Shown here piece by piece: positions 1 to 6,691 of a stretch of DNA of 6,691 nucleotides (position 1 is the first letter of the stretch; each line of letters begins with the position of its first letter). The position numbers and the translations under genes are program-made. Source of the stretch: JBAXLO01 sp037134755. Its GTDB lineage: Bacteria; Bacteroidota; Bacteroidia; Bacteroidales; JACABE01. Location: contig JBAXLO010000238.1 in assembly GCA_037134755.1 (NCBI GenBank), positions 1-6,691 on the forward strand, in the 5' to 3' direction. The notes under the pieces are model-generated. The model searched no databases. It saw nothing but the letters and a program-made list of their open reading frames with translations, and was not told the DNA's origin.

Positions 1-3
1 ATC

Positions 4-3000
4 TTAATCCAACATTAAGAAATTCTTATAATAATATTCTTCTTGTTTCTTTTGTTGTTCAATTTCCTCGGGTGTTTGGATAATTATCTCTTCGTTATTC
101 TTATCTTTCTCTAATTGCAAAAGGCGTTCGGAGTAATCAATAGATTCGTATAAGATATCATAATTAACTGCCTCGGTATTGCTAGCTTCGATAAGCGTCC
201 ATAAAGGTTCAAGAGATTTCACACGATTGTTATAATAATCAACCCCTCTCAAACGGAAGAACTGCCAACCACATCTCTCTAAAACTTTCTGTTTGTTAAG
301 GTTCTTCTTAAAGTATTCTGCCCCCTGCCATTTGTCGCCATCACATTCAACTGCTATCTTCACACCATTATCCAACACTGCTACCAAATCAATAACATAC
401 TTTCCTCTAGCAACTTCATAAGCAGGCACTACATTATAACCTTGTGCAATAATATCGTTAAACACATCAACCTGGAAATTACTATGGAAATGTTCGGGTA
501 GTTTGGTGTAAGTCTTTTCAATTATATTCTGCAAAGGAATTGCTTTTGATTTATAATTAAGAAAATGATCGAGAACTTTATATCTAAGATCATTAGTATT
601 GCGTAAATCATTCAATTCAACTGAATGGAACAACCAAATCTGATCTTTAGCTCTACTTACGGCAACATTAAATCTTCGTTCATCTTCAGCTCTGGTAAGT
701 GCCGAACGTTTATGATTAGGTGCAGTAATTAAACTTAAGAAAATAATATCGCGTTCATCTCCCTGGAAACTTGCAGAGTTGCCACAAATAATCTTACGAT
801 TGTAAAATTCTAACTCCCCTATTGTCTTTAATAAAATACTTTCTATCAAAGCCCCTTGACTATTCCCCTGCAAACAGATAACACCAAAGGTTTTATCTTT
901 ATAATAATCTGATTTTATTAATTCACTTATCGTGAAAGCAATTCTATCGGCTTCGGCAGGATTAATAATATGCTGACCTTTATTCTCAACAAAACCATCA
1001 TCACAAAACACATTCTTTAAAGGCTCTAAACGATTTTCGGAATATTGTCTTAAAGGATACAATCCTTTTCCATCAGGTTGATAAAAATATTTATTTGAAA
1101 ACTCAATAATCTCAGGCATACATCTAAAATGCTCTCGCAATACAGTAATACCATCGCAAAAACGTTTGCCAAGATCAAAGAAACTAAACTCAGTACCAAA
1201 GAATTCATTAAAAGGAATCCCTTGTAAATGTCTTTTAATATGAGGCTGCATAATGTTAGCATCCACACCAACATATTCAGGAGAAGTCTGTTTATCATCT
1301 CCTACAATAATAATATTTTTAGAGATATAAAGCAGAAAGATAGCATCAGGGCCCAACTGACTGGCTTCATCAATAATCACATAATCGTACATCCCTTTAA
1401 CAGGTTGTATCGTTTCAGCAACCTTATACAAAGGCATGATCCAGCATGGAACCGAATCCTTGCATTTATCCATTTGCTGTTGAGCAATCTTACGGAAACG
1501 TAAAGCACGTTTGCCAATTCCTCTTTTGCCAATCTTTTTAACAGCCTGAACCCAAGCTTCCAAATGTTTTCGCAGAGCTTTGTTCTCTGTCAGGCTTTCT
1601 AATACATGTAACCACGACTTTTGAGAAGCCAATAGCTCAATAATCTTTTCTTCTTCTATTTCAAGTTCAAATACTCTACGTATGAGTTCATTCTCTTTGC
1701 TCTCGTTTACCAATAAACTAAATTCTAATTTAGTATGTTTAAAACAAATAGCTTTCTCAATAAGATCTTTATGAGTATAATCAAAAGTATCAGTTATAAT
1801 TTCTTCAATTAAGTATGGAAAATGTTTTTTAAGTTTATCTTCTTGTAAAATAAAATGATTGTAGGATGTTCTAGTATTTGCAATTTCATCTAATTCAGCT
1901 ATCAGTCGTTGATATCTTACTGAATCGAGATCATTTAATGACTCAATTAAATTAATAGTAAGGGGGTGCAAATCAGGAGTGGTTGAGAGATACTTAATTG
2001 TATTAGCAATATTCTCACCCATCTTCTTATTATTCCCTAACTTCAGGCTATAATTAATTGAATTAATAAGAGTATTTGTCTCTATAATATTAAAAGAAGC
2101 TATTTTAATTGAATACACAATCTCGATTTCACCTTTAATATTTTTGGCATTTCCTAGTAAAGTCATAAGCCCAACTGCCGACTCGTACATTTGTTTTATA
2201 TATACAAAGCTTTCGCTATAACTATTGAAGACATGTGTAATATCCCACATCTTAAATAACTCGGCAAAGACTTGTTTGAATTGCAAATCTTTTATCACCA
2301 TTTGAAACTCCTCAGAAGTATCGCAATTTACTCCATTAACTTTTACTGTATCAACAAAAGAAATTTTCTTTTTGATAAGCTCAGGAAGGAATGCTTTCTT
2401 CAATAAAAAGGCAGGTCCTGATAATGGATTGCCTTCATTTAAAAACTCTAATAAAGCAACAGCCTCGGTTTTAAGTTGAATAATACTTTTATCAGCAGGA
2501 TATTTTATTTCAATATTCCTATCAAAGTTAATAAGCTCTTCTTCATTAATGCCTTTTAATAACTCGTTAGTTTGTTGAATTCTTTGAGTCCAGATAAAGG
2601 AGTTATATCTTAAATAATCTTCAAACAATTTAGATTTAAAAGGTAATTGTAAACTTTCAATCTCTTCAAGAATATTCTTAAAATCATTAAGTCTAGCCAT
2701 TAAAGAAGGGAGACTTATTCTATTTAAGTTAATATTTAATGATTGATATTCATTATCCAAATCTAAATTGTCAATGTAATACTTATAATCTATTAATTCA
2801 TTTGGAGAAACGATATATTCTTTATTCGGTAATTTATGATTTACAGTATCAATATCTAAGTTCTTATACTTATCATTCAGCTTAATAAACTCAAAGATAT
2901 CCGGTATTAGTATAATATCATTCAAATCTTTTATTTCATCTTTAAACCAATGAAATTCTTTATCATCCTTCTCAAGTAACTCAGCAATCTCAGTTAAAGT

Positions 3001-4923
3001 TCCTTTATAAAATTCATTCAATATGCGTTCACCCATTGAATGCTCTTTCATCTTAAGCAACTCTTCGTTAGTAGTTTTCTTTTCTTCTATTAAATTCTTA
3101 AGGTCTAAACTATATTTTGCAATGTTATATTTATATTCATTTAGATTTCCTTTGGTTAGCTCTTCAATAATTGAATTAACACTCAATTGTAAATCATGAA
3201 TAGATGAGCTATCACTACTTAATAAATTCACCGTAAGGTTACGAAATTCTTCAGGAAGTTTATCTTTAAGAACCTCTAAAGCACGTTTTGTATATGCAGT
3301 TACCAGAACCTTATTGCCATTAGCAAGCAAATGACAAATAAGATTAGCAATTGTATGAGACTTACCTGTTCCTGGAGGACCTTGAACCAAGACTTTACTA
3401 TTTACTCTAGCCTTTTCAATAATCTCAATCTGTTCGTCATTATATTTCTTAGGAAAATATACAGTATTATCGACTTCAGTCTTAATAGTATAATCAACAA
3501 TTGCATTAGTAAACTCTCTGGGATTGTATTCTAACTCAATCAAATCATTTATAGCAGGGATATCTATATCAATTTCTTCTAACGTTAAGTCTTCAATTAT
3601 CTTTTCGTAAAGTGCTGTAAAACTTCTAGTATTACGTTTCCTTAGAATTAGTGCCGGAGAAAAAGAAATAATAGGTTTTGAAGGAACTTTTTTAGAAACT
3701 TCTATTTCGTCATGGAAGAAACTATCAGGTCGTAATCTTGCAGCCATCTCTTGCAGAACTTCCTTTAATTGCACATCAAATAAACCATCGGCCAAATCAT
3801 TTTCAACCAAAAATGCTTTAGCTAACTTTTCAATCTCAATTAAATTAGTTGAATCAAATTGATCAAACAAATCCATGATAGCATCTGTTTCTATTTGAAT
3901 TTCGTTATCCAAACTTGGATTAACAATTAAACTTGAGGAGTTTTCGAGTACATCAAAAACAATCTCGGCATTTGAAGTCAAAAGGTGACGACAAATAATT
4001 GGAGCATGAGCAGTTTCTTTAAAATATAATAAACCAATGCCCATTACAAGTTCAAACTCTTCTCCAAATTGCTTTGATTTGTTATGCATAGAGAACAATT
4101 GCTTGTAAGTAGCATAGAGACTGCTATACTTTTTATGTAGTTCCTTATAATTCTTTAAATCAGTTTTGTATTTACCAAACTCATTCTCCCATCTATTGGT
4201 AACATAATCTTCAAACTCATCAATAACTTCAGGAAATTCAGCTAATAAAATAGTAAGCTCATAATCCCATGTATTTACTTTTTCAACGCTTTCAGCTTCT
4301 TCTTCAATTTCAAAATCTAAATCTAATTCTCCATCTTCTAATGTAATTTCATCTAAATTAATTCCTTCTTTTAAATTATCTTCGATTCCTTCATCTTCTA
4401 CTATTACACTCTCTATCTCAGGTTCAACTTTTAAATCTTCAATAATTATTTCTTCATTTATAACATCCTCTATATTTTCCTCTAAAGAAAAAGAATCAAA
4501 GGCATTCAACTCATCTGTTATATCTTCTATAACAATTTCATGAATTTCTTCTTCTTCTACCTCTTCAGGTTCAATATAATTTTCATTTAACACCATTAAT
4601 GAATCATATAAAACAGGGAGACCTGTTTCATTAAGCAGACTTTCTTTAACTATCCACTTATTAAGATTATCACTAAAATTGAGAATTGGATAAACAGGTG
4701 CAGCAGGCTCCTGAGGTTTAACTATCTTTATCCAATAATCAGCATCATTGCTAAAACCTTTATTTGTGACACACTCAAATTCCTCGTATTTAGGAAAATC
4801 AGCAAACCAAAGTATTTCGGGATATTGACTAGGTGAGTTCTGAATATCGCGTACAGGATTGCTCCTGATTTTTGAGAATTCTCTAAGATAATTGAATATC
4901 TGCAGATACTTATCTCTTTTCAT
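4..4923 (-). CDS. Large SF1 (Upf1-like) helicase with C-terminal Vsr/MTES_1575-type nuclease domain; probable defence protein
   Basis: This 1639-residue protein probably unwinds and cuts nucleic acid in the cytoplasm. Helicase motifs seen: Q motif near Q498; Walker A GPPGTGKS at 515-522 (K521); motif Ia TAYTKRAL at 542-549; Walker B VIIDEAS with D1185/E1186; motif III GDDKQ at 1208-1212; arginine motif EHFR at 1264-1267; motif V FQGDE at 1386-1390; motif VI VAVSRAK at 1420-1426 (R1424). About 660 mostly helical residues separate Walker A from B, and PCWIMPL (1159-1165) precedes Walker B as I recall for this family. The nuclease (about 1481-1560) has D1512, ECDG at 1526-1529, W1532 and VLERCGW at 1547-1553. 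An acidic stretch fills 118-214. The N-terminal segment with LWFADFP and WIKIVKP resembles family N-termini, supporting the ATG at 4923; the sequence before it is A-rich without a Shine-Dalgarno. Such helicase-nuclease fusions occur in anti-phage loci (compare the DUF4011-helicase-Vsr Hhe type, from memory); a defence role here is inference. No DUF4011 domain is evident. Confidence 0.93.
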   Translation of the reverse strand: MKRDKYLQIFNYLREFSKIRSNPVRDIQNSPSQYPEILWFADFPKYEEFECVTNKGFSNDADYWIKIVKPQEPAAPVYPILNFSDNLNKWIVKESLLNETGLPVLYDSLMVLNENYIEPEEVEEEEIHEIVIEDITDELNAFDSFSLEENIEDVINEEIIIEDLKVEPEIESVIVEDEGIEDNLKEGINLDEITLEDGELDLDFEIEEEAESVEKVNTWDYELTILLAEFPEVIDEFEDYVTNRWENEFGKYKTDLKNYKELHKKYSSLYATYKQLFSMHNKSKQFGEEFELVMGIGLLYFKETAHAPIICRHLLTSNAEIVFDVLENSSSLIVNPSLDNEIQIETDAIMDLFDQFDSTNLIEIEKLAKAFLVENDLADGLFDVQLKEVLQEMAARLRPDSFFHDEIEVSKKVPSKPIISFSPALILRKRNTRSFTALYEKIIEDLTLEEIDIDIPAINDLIELEYNPREFTNAIVDYTIKTEVDNTVYFPKKYNDEQIEIIEKARVNSKVLVQGPPGTGKSHTIANLICHLLANGNKVLVTAYTKRALEVLKDKLPEEFRNLTVNLLSSDSSSIHDLQLSVNSIIEELTKGNLNEYKYNIAKYSLDLKNLIEEKKTTNEELLKMKEHSMGERILNEFYKGTLTEIAELLEKDDKEFHWFKDEIKDLNDIILIPDIFEFIKLNDKYKNLDIDTVNHKLPNKEYIVSPNELIDYKYYIDNLDLDNEYQSLNINLNRISLPSLMARLNDFKNILEEIESLQLPFKSKLFEDYLRYNSFIWTQRIQQTNELLKGINEEELINFDRNIEIKYPADKSIIQLKTEAVALLEFLNEGNPLSGPAFLLKKAFLPELIKKKISFVDTVKVNGVNCDTSEEFQMVIKDLQFKQVFAELFKMWDITHVFNSYSESFVYIKQMYESAVGLMTLLGNAKNIKGEIEIVYSIKIASFNIIETNTLINSINYSLKLGNNKKMGENIANTIKYLSTTPDLHPLTINLIESLNDLDSVRYQRLIAELDEIANTRTSYNHFILQEDKLKKHFPYLIEEIITDTFDYTHKDLIEKAICFKHTKLEFSLLVNESKENELIRRVFELEIEEEKIIELLASQKSWLHVLESLTENKALRKHLEAWVQAVKKIGKRGIGKRALRFRKIAQQQMDKCKDSVPCWIMPLYKVAETIQPVKGMYDYVIIDEASQLGPDAIFLLYISKNIIIVGDDKQTSPEYVGVDANIMQPHIKRHLQGIPFNEFFGTEFSFFDLGKRFCDGITVLREHFRCMPEIIEFSNKYFYQPDGKGLYPLRQYSENRLEPLKNVFCDDGFVENKGQHIINPAEADRIAFTISELIKSDYYKDKTFGVICLQGNSQGALIESILLKTIGELEFYNRKIICGNSASFQGDERDIIFLSLITAPNHKRSALTRAEDERRFNVAVSRAKDQIWLFHSVELNDLRNTNDLRYKVLDHFLNYKSKAIPLQNIIEKTYTKLPEHFHSNFQVDVFNDIIAQGYNVVPAYEVARGKYVIDLVAVLDNGVKIAVECDGDKWQGAEYFKKNLNKQKVLERCGWQFFRLRGVDYYNNRVKSLEPLWTLIEASNTEAVNYDILYESIDYSERLLQLEKDKNNEEIIIQTPEEIEQQKKQEEYYYKNFLMLD

Positions 4924-4959
4924 TATGTTTATTATTAAGGCAATTTGTGAGAGAATGCG

Positions 4960-5011
4960 AAAAGATATGATTCATCGCTCTAAACTTAGAGCATACTAAA
5001 TAATATCTTTT
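4960..5011 (-). repeat. Nested inverted repeat in the helicase leader (stem-loop or operator)
   Basis: Two almost concentric dyads are visible. The outer arms AAAAGATAT (4960-4968) and ATATCTTTT (5003-5011) are perfect 9-bp complements. The inner arms GCTCTAA (4977-4983) and TTAGAGC (4986-4992) are perfect 7-bp complements, giving a 6-bp stem with a 4-nt loop in RNA. Unpaired stretches of 8 and 10 nt separate the stems. GCG at 4957-4959 could also pair with CGC at 5020-5022 across a bulge. The structure ends 36 nt before the helicase start codon. It could act as an RNA attenuator or a DNA operator. It is not a classical terminator, since no U-tract directly follows the GC-containing stem. Confidence 0.5.
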
Positions 5012-5085
5012 TACATTGTCGCCTGTAATAATAACCGAAGAACGATTACCCTGAATGGTTTAGATTGAAATTTATTTTTATTCAT
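5011..5085 (-). other. Possible 24-codon leader ORF upstream of the helicase
   Basis: An ATG at 5085 opens a frame of 24 codons ending in TAA at 5013-5011. The peptide starts MNKNKFQSKPF, then becomes hydrophobic with VIVLRLLLQ; three consecutive Leu codons are all TTA, and one AGG and one CGG Arg codon occur. It starts about 15 nt after the predicted transcription start and its stop codon touches the first arm of the stem-loop at 4960-5011. No Shine-Dalgarno is seen, which is normal for the phylum. Short ORFs arise often by chance in AT-rich leaders; the position is the only argument for it. Confidence 0.22.
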
Positions 5086-5104
5086 TTATTGAATTTCTAG
5101 ACAA

Positions 5105-5130
5105 CAAAAGTAGTTATAATAACTAACAAA
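5105..5130 (-). promoter_or_regulatory. Probable promoter for the helicase-nuclease gene
   Basis: On the minus strand TACTTTTG (5112-5105) matches the Bacteroidota -7 consensus TAnnTTTG, and a TTTG (5130-5127) lies upstream as a -33 candidate. The 14-bp gap between them is shorter than the usual 17-20 or so, so the upstream box is uncertain. The predicted start near 5100 leaves a leader of about 175-180 nt before the helicase ATG at 4923, unusually long beside the very short mnmE leader. It suggests that the helicase can be transcribed independently of mnmE. Confidence 0.5.
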
Positions 5131-5184
5131 AACGTTTTATTTAGAATAATAATGCTTTTTTATTAAAGTATTTTAATGAATTAA

Positions 5185-5202
5185 TTATTTACCTATACAA
5201 AA
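5185..5202 (-). other. mnmE 3' end, equivalent of the SGI1-family attB site
   Basis: These last 18 bases of mnmE encode FCIGK and the stop codon. In Gammaproteobacteria the same 18-bp segment of trmE/mnmE is the chromosomal attachment site of Salmonella genomic island 1 and relatives. Against the Salmonella site as I remember it, 15 of 18 positions agree, a similarity that protein conservation alone would produce. No integrase gene and no second copy of the sequence lies in the window, so use as an integration site here is only a possibility. Confidence 0.15.
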
Positions 5203-6573
5203 GCTTGAAAATATAGTGTTTAATATTTCATCATTTGTTATCTCTCCTGTTATTTCTCCTAGATTATGCAAAGCTGTACGAAGATCTATAGCTATTAAAT
5301 CTCCGCTAAGGTTAATTGCTATGCCTTCTTCAACTGATTTAACTGCTTCGAGTGTTTTTACAAGAGCTTCGTAATGACGAATATTAGAAACCATTGTTTG
5401 ATCGTTGATATCAGATTTTATTACAGATTTAACTAAACTATCAGTAATTAGATTTATATTCTCTTTTTGCTTAGCTGAAACAAATATAATCTCAAAATCA
5501 AACATCTCTTTTAGATGCTTAGGAGAAGCCAGCATCTTATCAGTCTTATTGGCAATAATAATAAAGTGTTTGTCATTATTATTAATATGATGTTCAAAGT
5601 CCTTTAAGGACGCTTGGATTTCTTCAAAAGAAGTATTATTAATATCTACTACATATAATATAATAGTAGCTTGTTCTATCTTTTGGTAAGTGCGTTCGAT
5701 ACCTATAACTTCTATTTCATCAACAGAATCTCTTAGTCCGGCAGTATCAATAAAACGGAAAGTGATACCATCAATAGCGATAGTATCTTCAATTGTATCA
5801 CGAGTAGTTCCTGGTATTTCTGATACTATTGCTCTTTCTTCATTGAGCAATGCGTTTAGTAATGTTGATTTGCCTACATTAGGTTTGCCTATAATCGCAA
5901 CAGGTATCCCTTGTTTCAACACATTGCCAAGAGCAAATGACTTTATAAGTTTATCAACTTCTTCTCTTATTTTTATTAATAAAGCACTCAAATCATTTCT
6001 ATTAGCAAACTCAACATCTTCTTCACTAAAATCAAGTTCTAATTCAATTAATGCAGAAAAGTTTAGAAGTTGCTGACGTAGTTCTTTTATTTTAGATGAA
6101 TAGCCTCCTCTCATTTGATCTAAAGCCAGACCATGAGATGTCTTAGAATGAGAAGCAATAAGATCTGCTACAGCTTCAGCTTGCGAAAGATCGAACTTGC
6201 CATTAAGGAAAGCTCTTAAAGTAAACTCTCCTGCTTTAGCATGACGTGCTCCATTATTTATTAACAGCTCTACTATCTTTTGTTGTATAAATACTGAACC
6301 ATGACAGGAAATCTCAACAGAATCTTCGCCGGTATAGGAATGTGGTGCTTTGAAAACACTTACAAGCACTTCATCTATCAGCTCATTGTTATTATTAATA
6401 GTACCGAAATAGATACGATGGCTTTTGCTTTGACTAAGTTTTAAATCTTTTCGTTTAGGTGTAAATACTTTTTCGCAAATACTAAAAGCATTCTCACCCG
6501 AAACTCTTATCACTGCTATCGCACTAACTCCTGAGCCTGTAGCTAAAGCACATATTGTATCGTTATTGAACAT
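5185..6573 (-). CDS. mnmE: tRNA modification GTPase MnmE (TrmE)
   Basis: MnmE works with MnmG to make the 5-carboxymethylaminomethyl group on wobble U34 of certain tRNAs, using a methylene-tetrahydrofolate carbon and K+-stimulated GTP hydrolysis. From the ATG at 6573 the protein has 462 residues, close to the family's usual 450-460. The N-terminal folate-binding domain begins MFNNDTICALATGSG and carries SYTGEDSVEISCHG (79-92). The G domain (about 222-384) is inserted in the helical domain: G1 GKPNVGKS at 229-236, with N232 probably the K+-coordinating Asn; G2 GTTRDT at 255-260; G3 DTAGLR at 276-281; G4 NKTD at 342-345; G5 SAK at 366-368. The C-terminus FCIGK has the conserved Cys459. A TTG start seven codons upstream (6594) extends the frame, but it lies inside the promoter -7 element and adds residues not typical of the family, so I chose the ATG. 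MnmG is not in the window. The gene appears to have its own promoter and no clear terminator. Confidence 0.98.
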   Translation of the reverse strand: MFNNDTICALATGSGVSAIAVIRVSGENAFSICEKVFTPKRKDLKLSQSKSHRIYFGTINNNNELIDEVLVSVFKAPHSYTGEDSVEISCHGSVFIQQKIVELLINNGARHAKAGEFTLRAFLNGKFDLSQAEAVADLIASHSKTSHGLALDQMRGGYSSKIKELRQQLLNFSALIELELDFSEEDVEFANRNDLSALLIKIREEVDKLIKSFALGNVLKQGIPVAIIGKPNVGKSTLLNALLNEERAIVSEIPGTTRDTIEDTIAIDGITFRFIDTAGLRDSVDEIEVIGIERTYQKIEQATIILYVVDINNTSFEEIQASLKDFEHHINNNDKHFIIIANKTDKMLASPKHLKEMFDFEIIFVSAKQKENINLITDSLVKSVIKSDINDQTMVSNIRHYEALVKTLEAVKSVEEGIAINLSGDLIAIDLRTALHNLGEITGEITNDEILNTIFSSFCIGK

Positions 6574-6591
6574 TGTATTTGATTTATTTTG

Positions 6592-6599
6592 CAAAGATA
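6592..6599 (-). promoter_or_regulatory. Bacteroidota-type -7 promoter element for mnmE
   Basis: The minus strand reads TATCTTTG, an exact match to the Bacteroidota -7 consensus TAnnTTTG, 18 bases before the mnmE ATG. Transcription would begin a few bases downstream, giving a leader of only about 12-16 nt. I see no TTG or TTTG at the expected -33 position, where the sequence is simply AT-rich. The placement rules out the in-frame TTG at 6594 as a start because it lies in the promoter itself. Confidence 0.65.
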
Positions 6600-6607
6600 C
6601 CTAAAAA

Positions 6608-6624
6608 AATTATGAATTATGAAT
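6608..6624. repeat. Short tandem repeat of a 7-bp AT-rich unit
   Basis: The unit AATTATG occurs twice in tandem, followed by a partial AAT copy, just upstream of the mnmE promoter element. It is short and could be chance in such AT-rich sequence. The remaining bases to the window's right end (6625-6691) show no gene or recognisable signal. Confidence 0.3.
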
Positions 6625-6691
6625 GAGTAAATAAATAGATGCCTAAAGATATTGATAAATGTTAAAGAAATGATTGTTTTATATCTTTCTT

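Noticed and set aside
1228..1503. Plus-strand open frame of 91 codons inside the helicase gene
   Set aside because: It is antisense to the Walker B and motif III region, which is under strong protein constraint. The same judgement applies to the frames at 3331-3534 (plus), 1050-1298 (minus) and 5405-5590 (plus).
4910..4975. A 21-codon minus-strand frame that overlaps the helicase start codon
   Set aside because: It has no supporting signal, lies partly within the inverted repeat arm and extends only 14 nt into the helicase. Chance is the simplest explanation in AT-rich sequence.
5080..5094. Inverted repeat ATTCA/TGAAT in the helicase leader
   Set aside because: Five AT-rich base pairs around a 5-nt loop are too weak to separate from background.
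5129..5138. Palindrome AAAACGTTTT as a regulator-binding site
   Set aside because: A 10-bp palindrome of mostly A and T is expected by chance in this spacer, and no second copy near either promoter supports it.
5162..5177. AT-only hairpin ATTAAA/TTTAAT as the mnmE terminator
   Set aside because: The stem has no G-C pairs and the sequence after it on the minus strand is a run of A, so it lacks both parts of an intrinsic terminator.
5690..6076. Plus-strand open frame of 128 codons inside mnmE
   Set aside because: It is antisense to the G domain of a clearly conserved gene, has serine-rich low-complexity translation typical of an antisense shadow, and resembles no family I know.

Overview
The window reads as a piece of chromosome from an AT-rich member of the Bacteroidota. 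The evidence is the strong A+T bias, start codons preceded by A-rich sequence without a Shine-Dalgarno motif, and two matches to the Bacteroidota -7 promoter element TAnnTTTG, each upstream of a gene. The genus cannot be named from the sequence.

Layout: two genes lie on the minus strand, so transcription runs from high to low coordinates. At the right (5185-6573) is mnmE, a housekeeping tRNA-modification GTPase that is complete and has every expected motif. A 261-bp spacer (4924-5184) follows. It holds a probable promoter, a possible 24-codon leader ORF and a nested inverted repeat. The rest (4-4923) is one very large gene of 1639 codons. It encodes a superfamily 1 DNA/RNA helicase with a C-terminal Vsr/MTES_1575-type (PD-(D/E)XK-like) nuclease domain. 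Both of its ends are inside the window.

The two genes do not look functionally linked: mnmE is core metabolism, while the helicase-nuclease is an accessory gene of the kind found in anti-phage and genome-defence loci. The most interesting points are: (i) the helicase leader, whose promoter, mini-ORF and stem-loop are ordered like a translation-attenuation region; (ii) a nuclease domain that keeps its acidic core but has Gln and Asn where I expect the family's conserved His and Asp; (iii) a roughly 100-residue, extremely acidic segment in the N-terminal part of the helicase; and (iv) the accessory gene's place directly downstream of the mnmE 3' end, a sequence used as an integration site by SGI1-type islands in other bacteria. 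No RNA genes, insertion sequences, CRISPR arrays or convincing terminators were seen.
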